From: Sphingomonadaceae bacterium
GTDB taxonomy: Bacteria > Pseudomonadota > Alphaproteobacteria > Sphingomonadales > Sphingomonadaceae
Direction of reading: 5' to 3'
DNA length: 64,000 nt
Assembly: GCA_025359685.1 (NCBI GenBank)
Contig: JANYEY010000112.1
Span: forward strand, 1 to 64,000
In this document: one piece after another, positions 8,713-17,635 of the stretch
Layout: each line of letters starts with the position of its first letter
Numbering within the stretch: the stretch's first letter is position 1
Program-made: the position numbers and the translations under genes
Notes under the pieces: model-generated
Seen by the model: only the letters and a program-made list of their open reading frames with translations
Database searches by the model: none
What the model was told of the DNA's origin: nothing

Positions 8713-11625
8713 ATGCGTCGCTTAATTTCAGTCTCGTTGCTCGCGATTGCCTTGTCGGCTTGCGCCACCACCAATCCGCGCGCGGGATATGCGGACCCGA
8801 TCTACATGGGCACGCCCACTGCGCCGCTTTCCCCCAAGCCTCAGGTACAGCCCGCCCCGCTCAGCCAACTCGTCCAGTCGGTCAACATCCCCTACGAGCA
8901 GTTCACGCTTCCCAACGGTCTGCAGGTCATCGTCCACACCGATCGCAAGGCACCGATCGTCGGGGTGACGCTGTATTACCGGGTCGGATCGAAAAGCGAA
9001 CCCAAGGGCCGCACCGGTTTTGCTCACCTGTTCGAGCACCTGATGTTCGGCGGCAGCGAGAACGTGCCCAATTTCGATATCCCCTTGGAAGGGGCCGGAT
9101 CGACCAGCACAAATGGTTCAACCTGGTATGACCGCACCAATTACGTCGAAACCGTGCCGAGCGGCGCGGTCGATCTGGCGCTGTTCATGGAAAGCGACCG
9201 CATGGGCCACCTGCTCGGCGCGGTCAGCCAAGACAAGCTCGATAAGCAGCGCGGCGTGGTCCAAAACGAAAAGCGTCAAGGCGACAACGAGCCTTACGGC
9301 CTGGTCGATTACGCGATCGGCGAGGGCCTGTTCCCGGTCGGCCATCCCTACCACCACGCCACGATCGGTTCGATGGCCGATCTCAATGCGGCGAGCCTGC
9401 AGACCGTGCGCGATTGGTTCACCGGCAATTATGCGCCCAACAATGTGGTGCTGGCGCTGTCGGGCGATATCGATCTGGCTACTGCCAAGGCGCTCACTCA
9501 GAAGTGGTTCGGCGATATCCCGCGCGGGCCCGAAGTGCGCAAGGTCGTGGCGGGGCCGGTGACGCTCCCCGCCCCGCTTCACCGCGAGATGAAGGATCAG
9601 GTCCCGCAAACCAAGATCTACCGCGTCTGGTCGGGCCCGGGCACCAATGATCCCGATGCCCCGGCGCTCGACCTTGGCATGCGCGTGCTCGGCGGGCTCG
9701 CGAGCTCGCGGCTCGACAACGATCTGGTCAAGGGCCGCCAGCTGGCGACCTCGGTCTCGGCCAATGTCCAGCAGTTCGAACAAGTCAGCTTCATCCAGAT
9801 CGAGATGGAAGTGAAGGACGGGGTCGACGTAAAAGTGGCCGAGGCGGCGCTTGACGAAGACATCGCCAAGATGGTTGCCGAAGGGCCCAATGCCGACGAA
9901 ATGCAGCGCGCCGCAACCAGTGCGGTTTCGGGGCAGATCAACAGCCTTGAGCAAGTCGGCGGCTTTTCCGGCAAGGGCGCGCTGCTCGCCGAAGGGCTGC
10001 TCTATTCGGGCGATCCGGGGCAGTACAAGAAGGACCTGATGCGGATCGCCAGCCTGACCGCGCCTGAGGTTAAAGACGCGCTTGGCCGGTGGCTGTCGCG
10101 GCCGGTCTATTCGCTCACCGTCAGCCCCGGCGCGCGCACCGAAAAGGGCGAAGCAATGGGCGGCTGGGGCGATGAGGCGACCAGCGCTGCGGCCAAGCCC
10201 GATGCCAAGAAGCCCGCGCCTAAGCTGGTCACCGGGCCCAAGCGCGCCGCTCCGCAGGTTGCGCCGGTGGGTGATCTCGCCTTCCCGGCAATCAAGCGCA
10301 CCACGCTGTCGAATGGTGTGCAGGTCGCCCTGGCGCGCCGCACCGCGGTGCCGACCGTGCTGGTCAACCTCAATTTCGATGCGGGCTATGCCGCCGATGC
10401 CCAGGACACCCCGGGCACGCAATCGCTGATGCTGGGACTGCTCGACGAAGGCACCTCGGACAAGACCGGGATCCAGATCGCCGAGCAGCAGGAGCGGCTT
10501 GGTGCGCGGCTGTCGGCAGGTGCTGCCATCGATAGTTCGAGCGTACAGCTCAGTGCGCTTACCGCCAACTTGCAGCCCTCGCTCGACCTTTTGGCCGAAG
10601 TGGTCCGCCATCCTGCGTTCCGCGCTGATGACGTGGCCCGGGTCAAGGACCAGCAGCTGGCGGATATCGCCCAGTCCGAAGCCAGCCCGCGCGCGCTCGC
10701 AGCACGCGCGCTCAATCCCCTGCTGTTCGGCCCGGCCCACCCCTATGGCCAGCCGGGCGACGGCCTTGGCACCGTCCAAGCGGTTTCCGCGCAGAGCCCG
10801 GCAAGCTTGCGCGCCGCGCACGACAAATGGCTGCGGCCCGATACCATGACCATCACCGTGGTTGGCGACATCTCGATGGACCAACTGAAACCGATGCTCG
10901 AATCCAGCTTCGGCGACTGGCAGGCACCCGCTGCACCCAAGCCAGCCAAGCCGCTCGACGCCGCGATCCCCGCGCCGCGTCCACGGATCGTGCTGATCGA
11001 CCGGCCCAATTCGCCGCAATCGGTGATCGTTGCCGGGCGCGTGCTGCCGATCACCGGGCGCGACCAGAACGAGGAGGCGCTTGACCTGGCCAACGAGGTG
11101 CTGGGCAACGGCTTCCTCAGCCGGCTCAACATGGACCTGCGCGAAGGCAAGGGCTGGTCCTACGGCGTGCGCAGCGGAGTGCGCAGCCCCCAGGGTCCGC
11201 GCAGCCTTGTGCTCACTGCTCCGGTTCAAGCCGACCGCACCGGCGATTCCATCGCGTTGCTGCTGGCCGACATGGCGCAGTTCCCGGCCAAACGCGGGGT
11301 GGAGCCGGTGGAGCTTGGCCGCGTGACAGACGGCAATGTGCGCGGCCTGCCCAACCGATTCGAGACCAACGGGCAGGTGCTCGGCGCGATCCTGTCGAAC
11401 CAGCTGCTCGGCCGGCCCGATGACTATTACGTCACCCTGCCCACCCGCTATCGCAGCATCGACGCCAAGGCGATCAACGCGGCGGCGGGGACATACCTGC
11501 AATCGGCGGGGCTGGTCTTTATCGTGGTTGGCGACCGCAAGGTGGTCGAACCGCAGCTCAAAAAGCTTGGCCTGCCAATCGAGTACGTGACCCCCGTTGA
11601 CAGTGGCACGCAGTCAGGCAAGTGA
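8713..11625 (+). CDS. M16 family zinc peptidase, two-domain lipoprotein
   Basis: This 970-residue pitrilysin/insulinase-type protease carries two tandem M16 units. The first holds the inverted zinc motif HLFEH (His105, His109, with Glu108 as the base). The second (from about residue 530) lacks HxxEH and is the usual inactive partner lobe. The N-terminus is a lipoprotein signal with lipobox LSAC (Cys18 region), so the protein is probably tethered to an envelope membrane facing the periplasm. An Ala/Pro/Lys-rich linker separates the halves. Such proteases degrade short peptides, for example cleaved signal or targeting peptides. The gene follows the acylase by 49 bases and may be cotranscribed with it. 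Confidence 0.92.
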   Translation: MRRLISVSLLAIALSACATTNPRAGYADPIYMGTPTAPLSPKPQVQPAPLSQLVQSVNIPYEQFTLPNGLQVIVHTDRKAPIVGVTLYYRVGSKSEPKGRTGFAHLFEHLMFGGSENVPNFDIPLEGAGSTSTNGSTWYDRTNYVETVPSGAVDLALFMESDRMGHLLGAVSQDKLDKQRGVVQNEKRQGDNEPYGLVDYAIGEGLFPVGHPYHHATIGSMADLNAASLQTVRDWFTGNYAPNNVVLALSGDIDLATAKALTQKWFGDIPRGPEVRKVVAGPVTLPAPLHREMKDQVPQTKIYRVWSGPGTNDPDAPALDLGMRVLGGLASSRLDNDLVKGRQLATSVSANVQQFEQVSFIQIEMEVKDGVDVKVAEAALDEDIAKMVAEGPNADEMQRAATSAVSGQINSLEQVGGFSGKGALLAEGLLYSGDPGQYKKDLMRIASLTAPEVKDALGRWLSRPVYSLTVSPGARTEKGEAMGGWGDEATSAAAKPDAKKPAPKLVTGPKRAAPQVAPVGDLAFPAIKRTTLSNGVQVALARRTAVPTVLVNLNFDAGYAADAQDTPGTQSLMLGLLDEGTSDKTGIQIAEQQERLGARLSAGAAIDSSSVQLSALTANLQPSLDLLAEVVRHPAFRADDVARVKDQQLADIAQSEASPRALAARALNPLLFGPAHPYGQPGDGLGTVQAVSAQSPASLRAAHDKWLRPDTMTITVVGDISMDQLKPMLESSFGDWQAPAAPKPAKPLDAAIPAPRPRIVLIDRPNSPQSVIVAGRVLPITGRDQNEEALDLANEVLGNGFLSRLNMDLREGKGWSYGVRSGVRSPQGPRSLVLTAPVQADRTGDSIALLLADMAQFPAKRGVEPVELGRVTDGNVRGLPNRFETNGQVLGAILSNQLLGRPDDYYVTLPTRYRSIDAKAINAAAGTYLQSAGLVFIVVGDRKVVEPQLKKLGLPIEYVTPVDSGTQSGK

Positions 11626-11661
11626 GATAGCGCTATTTACCCTGGTGTAAGGAGAGAGAGA

Positions 11662-11961
11662 ATGTCTGTAGCCGGTACTTACGAATGCGTGACCAAAACC
11701 CCGATGGGTGACCAGAAGAGCGACGTGACCATCGTTGTCGATGGTGACACCTTCTCCGGCACCAATGCCGGCGCGATGGGTTCGATGACCATGGAAGACG
11801 GCAAGGTTGACGGCAACAAGCTGACCTGGACGATGAACATGACCGTGCCGATGCCGATGAAGCTGGAAGGCGAAGCGACCGTCGATGGCGACACGCTGAG
11901 CGGCATGGTCAAGGCCGGCGCGTTCGGCGCGTTCCCGATTTCGGGTACCCGCAAAGCCTGA
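11662..11961 (+). CDS. small conserved hypothetical protein, beta-rich
   Basis: This 99-residue protein has no signal peptide or membrane segment. It consists of alternating short strands with repeated VDGDT turns (VVDGDTFSG and ATVDGDTLSG), which suggests a small beta-barrel or beta-sandwich with internal similarity between halves. A strong RBS (AAGGAGAGAG) sits 5 bases before the ATG, and a bidirectional terminator follows, so it is a well-formed and probably well-expressed gene. Similar short proteins occur in sphingomonads, in my recollection, but I know of no function. It follows the M16 protease by 36 bases. Confidence 0.75.
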   Translation: MSVAGTYECVTKTPMGDQKSDVTIVVDGDTFSGTNAGAMGSMTMEDGKVDGNKLTWTMNMTVPMPMKLEGEATVDGDTLSGMVKAGAFGAFPISGTRKA

Positions 11962-11974
11962 TCGCGGCTTCAAT

Positions 11975-12012
11975 CAAAAAAGGGCGCCGGATCGCTCCGG
12001 CGCCCTTTTTTG
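11975..12012. terminator. bidirectional Rho-independent terminator
   Basis: AGGGCGCCGG and CCGGCGCCCT form a perfect stem around ATCGCT, with AAAAAA before and TTTTTT after. It serves the 99-aa gene on the plus strand and gatB on the minus strand. Confidence 0.93.
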
Positions 12013-12028
12013 TGCCTTGCTGGACCGG

Positions 12029-13525
12029 TCAGGCGAGCTTCGCCTTCAGCACTTCGTTGACCAGCCCCGGGTTGCCCTTGCCTTGCATCGCTTTCATCGT
12101 CTGGCCGACGAAAAACCCAAACAGCGCTTCCTTGCCGCCCTTGAATTCGGCGACCTTGTCGGCGTTTGCGGCGAGCACGGCGTCGACCGCAGCTTCGATC
12201 GCACCGGTGTCGCTGGTCTGGGTCAGGCCCTCGCGCGCCACGATCGCGGCGGCGCCGTCGCCGGTTTCTAGCATCAGTTCGAGCACCTGCTTGGCCGCCG
12301 AGCCCGAAATTGTGCCGCTTGCGACGAGCCCGAGCAGTTCCGCCCCGCTTTCGGGCGTGACCGGCGATGAGCCAAGATCGGTGCCCAGCTTGTTGAGCGC
12401 GCCGAACAGTTCGCTGGTCAGCCAGTTCGAAGCCTGCTTGGCGACGTCGGCCTCGGGCTTCTTCGCGTTGGCAGCAGTCGCTGTGACCAGCTTTTCGAAC
12501 CAGCGCGCGGTCTCGACATCCGAGGTCAGCACCCGCGCGTTGTAGGCCGACAGCCCCAGTTCGCCTTCGTACCGCGCGCGCTTCGCGTCGGGCAGTTCGG
12601 GCAGGCTTGCCGCGCACTCATCGAGGAAGGCCTGATCGAGTTCCAAAGGCAGCAGATCGGGATCGGGAAAATAGCGGTAATCGTGCGCGTCTTCCTTGCT
12701 GCGCATCGAGCGGGTCTCGTTCCGGTCGGGATCGTAAAGCCGGGTTTCCTGGACGATCCGCCCGCCGTCTTCGATCACATCGACCTGGCGGCGCGCCTCA
12801 GCCTCGACCACCGCCATCACGAAGCGCACTGAGTTGACGTTCTTGGTCTCGGTCCGGGTGCCGAATTCGTCGCCGGGCTTGCGCACCGAAACGTTGACGT
12901 CGGCGCGCATCGAGCCCTGGTCCATGTTGCCATCGCACGATCCGACATAGCGCAGGATCTGCCGCAATTTGGTCAGGTAGGCCCCGGCTTCGGCGGGTGA
13001 GCGCATGTCGGGCCGGCTGACGATTTCCATCAAGGCCACGCCCGAGCGGTTCAAATCGACGTAGGACATGGTCGGGTGCTGATCGTGCATCAGCTTGCCC
13101 GCGTCCTGCTCGACGTGGATCCGTTCGATCCCGATCGTCTTGGTGGTGTCCTCGGGGTTCTTCTCGTCGAGGACGACGTCGATTTCACCCTCGCCCACGA
13201 TCGGGTGGTAGAGCTGGCTGATCTGGTAGCCCTGCGGCAGATCAGCATAGAAGTAGTTCTTGCGGTCGAACCGGCTCCACGGATTGATCTGCGCGTTCAG
13301 CGCCATGCCGGTGCGCACCGCCTGACGGATGCACTCGCGGTTGGGCACCGGCAGCATTCCCGGCATCGCCGCATCGACCAGACTGACCTGGCTGTTGGGC
13401 GCGGCCCCGAAGGCGGTGGCGGCACCCGAAAAGAGCTTGCTTTGCGAAGTGACCTGCGCGTGGACTTCAAGGCCGATCACAACCTCCCATTCGCCCGTTG
13501 CGCCGTGGATGCGATAGTTTTCCAT
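12029..13525 (-). CDS. gatB: aspartyl/glutamyl-tRNA amidotransferase subunit B
   Basis: GatB, in the GatCAB complex, phosphorylates and amidates Glu on misacylated tRNA-Gln (and Asp on tRNA-Asn) using ammonia channelled from GatA. The 498-residue protein has the N-terminal cradle motif [12 protein letters not shown], the segment [17 protein letters not shown] with acidic and metal-binding residues, and the C-terminal helical and YqeY-like tail domain. The ORF track extends 20 codons further upstream, but the ATG at 13525 (MENYRIHG) fits the family start and leaves the acyltransferase gene clear. It is last in the gatC-gatA-acyltransferase-gatB array and ends at the bidirectional terminator. 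Confidence 0.97.
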   Translation of the reverse strand: MENYRIHGATGEWEVVIGLEVHAQVTSQSKLFSGAATAFGAAPNSQVSLVDAAMPGMLPVPNRECIRQAVRTGMALNAQINPWSRFDRKNYFYADLPQGYQISQLYHPIVGEGEIDVVLDEKNPEDTTKTIGIERIHVEQDAGKLMHDQHPTMSYVDLNRSGVALMEIVSRPDMRSPAEAGAYLTKLRQILRYVGSCDGNMDQGSMRADVNVSVRKPGDEFGTRTETKNVNSVRFVMAVVEAEARRQVDVIEDGGRIVQETRLYDPDRNETRSMRSKEDAHDYRYFPDPDLLPLELDQAFLDECAASLPELPDAKRARYEGELGLSAYNARVLTSDVETARWFEKLVTATAANAKKPEADVAKQASNWLTSELFGALNKLGTDLGSSPVTPESGAELLGLVASGTISGSAAKQVLELMLETGDGAAAIVAREGLTQTSDTGAIEAAVDAVLAANADKVAEFKGGKEALFGFFVGQTMKAMQGKGNPGLVNEVLKAKLA

Positions 13526-13568
13526 ATGACCTGCCGATAGGGCGCAAAGGGCCCTGTGAAAAGGGGGG

Positions 13569-14684
13569 TTAGAGCGTGGCCGCATAGCGCCGCGACCATT
13601 GCCGCGCGGGTTCTTCGATCAGCCGCCAGCACCAGTGCGCCGCAAGCAGCGCCAGCGCGATAATGCCAAGTTGCACGGCGATGGCCGGAACTAGCGGGAG
13701 CTCGATCGATTTGATGGGAAGGTCTCCGGCATAGCCATAGCTCGCCAGGTGCAGCCCGGTCAGCCGCGAGGCCAGCAGCGCCGCGTCGGCAGCGCGGCCA
13801 AGTACCATCACGTGAGTCATGTAGAGGCTGTACGAGATCGCCCCGAGCCAAGCCGGCCAGCGCGTGCCAAGCAGGCGGCTGAGCGCCCCGTCTTGATGGG
13901 CGAAGGTCCACACCACCGCCGCCGCGGGCACGAAGATCCATTCGGGGTGCGAGAGCGATTCGGAAAACCACACAAACAGGATCAGCGCCGCCAGTGAGAG
14001 CACCTCAAGCAGCGTCGCCCCGCCCAATGGTGCGTCCTGCCGCCGCCGGAACAGTTCCCAGCACAGCGCACCCGCGGCAAACCCGGTCAGTCCGCGCTGG
14101 AGATCGGTGGTCAGCACCGGCAGTCTGATCCACTGCGTGTGGAGCACCAGCGCACCGAGCCCGCACGCGACGAGCAGCCACACCCCGCCGCGCCAGCGCC
14201 AGGCCAGCGCGGCCAACGCGTAAAGGAACAGCTCGACCGAGATCGACCAGCTCACCCCGTTGTACGAATTTTGCCGGTGCGGGACGTATCCATCGAGCAG
14301 GAAGGTGGCGGTGAACAGGTGGCCGGGCGAATGGCTTCCGGTGAAGGCCGGGCGCAGGCTGAGCCCGCCCGAACCAAGCGCCCAGGCGGCAAGCTCCAGC
14401 GCCGCGAACAGGGCGATCATGACGAGGTGAACCGGCAGGATCCGGCCCAGCCGCAGCACCGCAAAGCGCCGCAGCGGGAACCCCGCCGCGAGCCTGTCGC
14501 CATAGGAACAGGCGATCACGAAGCCCGACAGGACGAAGAAGAAATCTACGAACAGGCTGCCCATGCGCGCAAGTGGCAGGCCGGCAAGGCCATTGCTGGC
14601 GGGCAAATGATGCAGCAGTACCCCAAGCGCCGCGACCCCGCGCAGCGAATCGAGCGCGGTAAACCGGTGCGCGCTGTCAGCCAA
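13569..14684 (-). CDS. membrane acyltransferase, OafA/YrhL-like (acyltransferase 3 family)
   Basis: This integral membrane protein of about 371 residues has roughly ten hydrophobic segments and the N-terminal family signature [19 protein letters not shown], with the catalytic-type His in LLHH. Family members move acyl groups (often O-acetyl) onto surface sugars or lipids. The only available start in the frame after the gatA stop is a TTG, 12 bases downstream of gatA, which suggests coupled but inefficient translation. It sits between gatA and gatB, an unusual place for an envelope enzyme. The target glycan is unknown. Confidence 0.85.
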   Translation of the reverse strand: MADSAHRFTALDSLRGVAALGVLLHHLPASNGLAGLPLARMGSLFVDFFFVLSGFVIACSYGDRLAAGFPLRRFAVLRLGRILPVHLVMIALFAALELAAWALGSGGLSLRPAFTGSHSPGHLFTATFLLDGYVPHRQNSYNGVSWSISVELFLYALAALAWRWRGGVWLLVACGLGALVLHTQWIRLPVLTTDLQRGLTGFAAGALCWELFRRRQDAPLGGATLLEVLSLAALILFVWFSESLSHPEWIFVPAAAVVWTFAHQDGALSRLLGTRWPAWLGAISYSLYMTHVMVLGRAADAALLASRLTGLHLASYGYAGDLPIKSIELPLVPAIAVQLGIIALALLAAHWCWRLIEEPARQWSRRYAATL

Positions 14685-14696
14685 AGCCCAGCGCCG

Positions 14697-16181
14697 TCAC
14701 CACCACTTTGCGGGGCGGTGAGCGAACCCGGCGCGCGCTTCGATCGCCAGACCGGCATTGAGTACGCCCTGTTCGTCGAACGGCCGTCCGATGATCTGCA
14801 GCCCCAGCGGCAGGCCTTCGCGGTTGAGCCCGGCGGGGACCGACATTGCGGGCAGCCCGGCGAGCGAGGCCGGGACCGCGAACACATCGTTGAGGTACAT
14901 CGCCAGCGGATCGTCGCTCTTGTCGCCAAGGCCGAAGGCGGCGGTCGGCGCGGTGGGCGCGAGGATCACGTCACATTGCTCGAAGGCTTGCGCAAAGTCG
15001 CGGCTGATCAGCGTGCGGACTTTCTGTGCCTGGGTGTAATAGGCGTCGTAGAAGCCCGCCGAGAGCACATAGGTGCCGATCAGGATGCGGCGCTTGACCT
15101 CGGCCCCGAACCCAGCAGCGCGGGTTGCTGCGTACATATCCTGGAGGCCTGCCCCATCGGGCAAGTCGCGCAGGCCGTAACGCACACCGTCATAACGCGC
15201 GAGGTTGGACGAGGCTTCGGCCGGGGCGATGATGTAATAGGCCGGCAGCGCGTATTTGGTGTGCGGCAGGCTGACCTCGACGATTTCGGCGCCCGCGTCC
15301 CTCAACCAGGCGATGCCCTGGTCCCAGCTGGCGGCGACATCGGCGTCCATCCCATCCATGCGGTATTCGCGCGGCACACCGACGCGTTTGCCCTTCATGT
15401 CGGGGTTGAGGCCGGCTTCCCACTGCGGCACCGCCATTTCGAGGCTGGTCGCATCCTTGGGATCGAAGCCAGCCATCGCCTCAAGCATGATCGCGCAGTC
15501 ACGCACGTCGCGCGCCATCGGCCCGGCTTGGTCGAGCGACGAGGCAAAGGCGACGATGCCCCAGCGGCTGCAGCGGCCATAGGTCGGTTTGATCCCCGAG
15601 ATGCCGGTGAAGGCCGCAGGTTGCCGGATCGAGCCGCCGGTATCGGTACCGGTTGCCGCCGGAGCGAGCCGCGCGGAAACTGCGGTGCTGCTGCCACCCG
15701 ACGATCCGCCGGGAGCCATTGCGGCATTACCGCCATCCGCCCGCCGCCACGGCGAGATGACGTTGCCGAAATAGCTGGTCTCGTTCGACGAACCCATCGC
15801 GAACTGATCGAGGTTGAGCTTGCCCAGCATCCCCGCGCCAGCATCCCACAGCTTTTGCGAGACGGTACTTTCGTATTCGGGCACAAAGCCTTCGAGGATG
15901 TGGCTGGCTGCGGTGGTCTGGACGCCTTTGGTGGCGAACAGGTCCTTCATCCCGATCGGGACCCCACCCATCAGCCCGAGCGCTTCGCCCTTGGCGCGGC
16001 GCGCATCGGTGGCCTTGGCGGCTTCGAGTGCCTTTTCCGGGGTTGCGATGATGAACGCGTTGAGCGCACTGGCGGCCGCGACATTGGCGTTGAACGCCTC
16101 AGCTATTTCGAGCGCCGAGAAGGTGCCTGCAGCCACACCGTCGCGGATCGCAGCGACGCCCAGATCGGTGAGATCGGCCAC
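14697..16181 (-). CDS. gatA: aspartyl/glutamyl-tRNA amidotransferase subunit A
   Basis: This 494-residue amidase-signature enzyme releases ammonia from glutamine for GatB. The Gly/Ser-rich signature [13 protein letters not shown] with [13 protein letters not shown] carries the catalytic Ser/cis-Ser pair, and the Lys is near [11 protein letters not shown] in the N-terminal third. Length is typical. Translation begins at a GTG whose first base is the last base of the gatC stop codon (TAGTG), a one-base overlap that ties its translation to gatC. The order gatC-gatA is the standard one. Confidence 0.97.
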   Translation of the reverse strand: MADLTDLGVAAIRDGVAAGTFSALEIAEAFNANVAAASALNAFIIATPEKALEAAKATDARRAKGEALGLMGGVPIGMKDLFATKGVQTTAASHILEGFVPEYESTVSQKLWDAGAGMLGKLNLDQFAMGSSNETSYFGNVISPWRRADGGNAAMAPGGSSGGSSTAVSARLAPAATGTDTGGSIRQPAAFTGISGIKPTYGRCSRWGIVAFASSLDQAGPMARDVRDCAIMLEAMAGFDPKDATSLEMAVPQWEAGLNPDMKGKRVGVPREYRMDGMDADVAASWDQGIAWLRDAGAEIVEVSLPHTKYALPAYYIIAPAEASSNLARYDGVRYGLRDLPDGAGLQDMYAATRAAGFGAEVKRRILIGTYVLSAGFYDAYYTQAQKVRTLISRDFAQAFEQCDVILAPTAPTAAFGLGDKSDDPLAMYLNDVFAVPASLAGLPAMSVPAGLNREGLPLGLQIIGRPFDEQGVLNAGLAIEARAGFAHRPAKWW

Positions 16182-16483
16182 TACTCGATCACCTTGGGCA
16201 CGCCGTAGAACCCGTCCATCGCGGCGGGAGCATTGGCCAGCACTGCATCGCGCCGGCCGCCGCCGGTCAGCGGATCCGCGTCGATCACGTCGGCACGCAG
16301 GCGCATGTGGTTGGGGATCACCGCAGTCATCGGCTCGACCCCGCTGACGTCAACCTCGCCCAGCTGTTCAACCCAGGCCAGGATCCCGTTCAGTTCGGGA
16401 ACCATGGCCGCAAGTTCGGCCTCACTCACCTTGATGCGGGCCAGCGCCGCGATCTTGGCGACGGTGGCGGTATCAACCGACAT
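16181..16483 (-). CDS. gatC: aspartyl/glutamyl-tRNA amidotransferase subunit C
   Basis: This 100-residue protein wraps around the GatA-GatB interface and stabilises the complex. It begins [21 protein letters not shown], the usual GatC opening with the LARI-type helix, and contains the LPGxLAWVEQL-like middle segment ([16 protein letters not shown]). It opens the gat array; the FKBP gene ends 25 bases upstream in the same direction only by being read before it on the minus strand. Start is ATG. Confidence 0.95.
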   Translation of the reverse strand: MSVDTATVAKIAALARIKVSEAELAAMVPELNGILAWVEQLGEVDVSGVEPMTAVIPNHMRLRADVIDADPLTGGGRRDAVLANAPAAMDGFYGVPKVIE

Positions 16484-16508
16484 TGTGCGTGCTCACCTTG
16501 GAGTGTGG

Positions 16509-17060
16509 TTAGTTCTTCTGGGGCTCGGGAGCCGGCGGGGCTTCGCCTTCAGGACCAGGAGCGCCGCCCTTGCCGCCGGCCTGCTGCTGGGCCTGCATCT
16601 GCTGCATCATCATCTGCTGCTGTTCGAACTGTTCGGCATTCATGAAGCCCAGCAGTTCGACGTCGAAGTAGAGGTCCGAACCCGGCGGGATATCGGCGGG
16701 CGGCTGGTCACCATAGCCAAGCTTGGCGGGGATCATCAGGCGGTACTTGCCGCCCTTCTGCATGCGCAACAGCGCGCGCGAGAAACCCGGGATCATCTGG
16801 CGGATGACCAGCGGACCCGAAGCTTCGGGCTGGAACACCTTGTGATCCTTGAGCTCACCCTTGAGCTTGACCATCGCGACATCGTCCTTGGTCGGGAACG
16901 CGCCCGAACCGGCGGTAACTGTCTTGAGCTCGATATCGGGCGGCAGGCTGGCCCAGACCAGACCCGCAGCGGCAAGCGCCACCGCGAGCACCCCCAGCCA
17001 CAACTTGGTCAGCACGCCCTTGGCAACGGGCTGCAACGGTACGCGGGTGATCTCGGTCAT
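16509..17060 (-). CDS. membrane-anchored FKBP-type peptidyl-prolyl isomerase
   Basis: This 183-residue protein would speed proline isomerisation in exported proteins. Residues about 16-38 form a single membrane anchor (LWLGVLAVALAAAGLVW), so the FKBP domain faces the periplasm. The domain shows QMIPGFSRALLRMQKGGKYRLMIP-type core pieces, AKLGYGD and LYFDVELL. It is followed by an unusual Gln/Met-rich tail (QQQMMMQQMQAQQQ) and a Gly/Pro-rich end. The ORF track begins 18 codons earlier; the ATG at 17060 (MTEITRV) was chosen because the extra codons are not family-like and reach the rpsU terminator. It lies between rpsU and gatC. Confidence 0.88.
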   Translation of the reverse strand: MTEITRVPLQPVAKGVLTKLWLGVLAVALAAAGLVWASLPPDIELKTVTAGSGAFPTKDDVAMVKLKGELKDHKVFQPEASGPLVIRQMIPGFSRALLRMQKGGKYRLMIPAKLGYGDQPPADIPPGSDLYFDVELLGFMNAEQFEQQQMMMQQMQAQQQAGGKGGAPGPEGEAPPAPEPQKN

Positions 17061-17112
17061 CTGGGTTCCCTGTCTGGTCTTCGTGTCGCGTTCGCGCATT
17101 TGCCGGATAAGC

Positions 17113-17141
17113 AAAAGGGCGCGGAACAGTCCGCGCCCTCA
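17113..17141 (-). terminator. Rho-independent terminator after rpsU
   Basis: On the minus strand AGGGCGCGGA pairs with TCCGCGCCCT around a four-base loop and is followed by TTTT. It lies about 45 bases downstream of the rpsU stop. Confidence 0.85.
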
Positions 17142-17182
17142 TGGCCTAACACGCGCCGCCGTTCAAGCGGGGCTTGCGCGCC

Positions 17183-17389
17183 CTACTTGATCCCGTCGCG
17201 TTCCATCCGCTTGCGCTCCATCTTGCGGGCGCGGCGCACAGCAGCGGCCTTTTCACGGGCGCGCTTTTCGGACGGCTTTTCGTAGTGACGACGCAGTTTC
17301 ATCTCGCGGTACACGCCTTCACGCTGCAGCTTTTTCTTAAGCGCGCGCAGGGCCTGCTCGACGTTGTTGTCGCGAACGAGAATTTGCAT
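17183..17389 (-). CDS. rpsU: 30S ribosomal protein S21
   Basis: This 68-residue basic protein of the small ribosomal subunit helps early steps of translation initiation. It begins [20 protein letters not shown] and continues with [21 protein letters not shown], the standard S21 pattern, ending in a Lys/Arg-rich tail. The ORF track begins at a codon four residues earlier, but the ATG at 17389 is the family start. It is separated from the upstream autotransporter by that gene's terminator and about 190 bases that should hold its own promoter. Confidence 0.97.
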   Translation of the reverse strand: MQILVRDNNVEQALRALKKKLQREGVYREMKLRRHYEKPSEKRAREKAAAVRRARKMERKRMERDGIK

Positions 17390-17584
17390 AAACCGAACCA
17401 CCTCAAAGCAAAAAGACGAGCACCCCGCGTACCATCGGTGCGGGGGAGCACCTTTTATTCAAATAGTTTAAACCTGCCCGAATCCAACAGGAATGGGCCG
17501 AACCGGCGCGCGGCTAGCATCTACCACACCCATTGGCAAGCCTGACAGGGCGGGAAAGGTCATTAGCCGGGTCTTTCTGCGACG

Positions 17585-17621
17585 AAAAGGGCGCGGCGGA
17601 CCATAGTCCCCCGCGCCCCTT
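17585..17621 (-). terminator. Rho-independent terminator after the autotransporter gene
   Basis: On the minus strand GGGGCGCGGG pairs with the CCGCGCCC arm across a loop containing CTATGG and is followed by TTTT. It starts about 15 bases after the stop codon. Confidence 0.75.
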
Positions 17622-17635
17622 CAGAACCATGCCGA

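Noticed and set aside
9118-11502. 794-codon minus-strand ORF
   Set aside because: It is the antisense shadow of the M16 protease gene; the translation has no domain, is rich in Arg, His and Gly, and lacks an RBS.
14139-16208. 689-codon plus-strand ORF
   Set aside because: Antisense to gatA and the acyltransferase; composition typical of GC-rich shadow frames.
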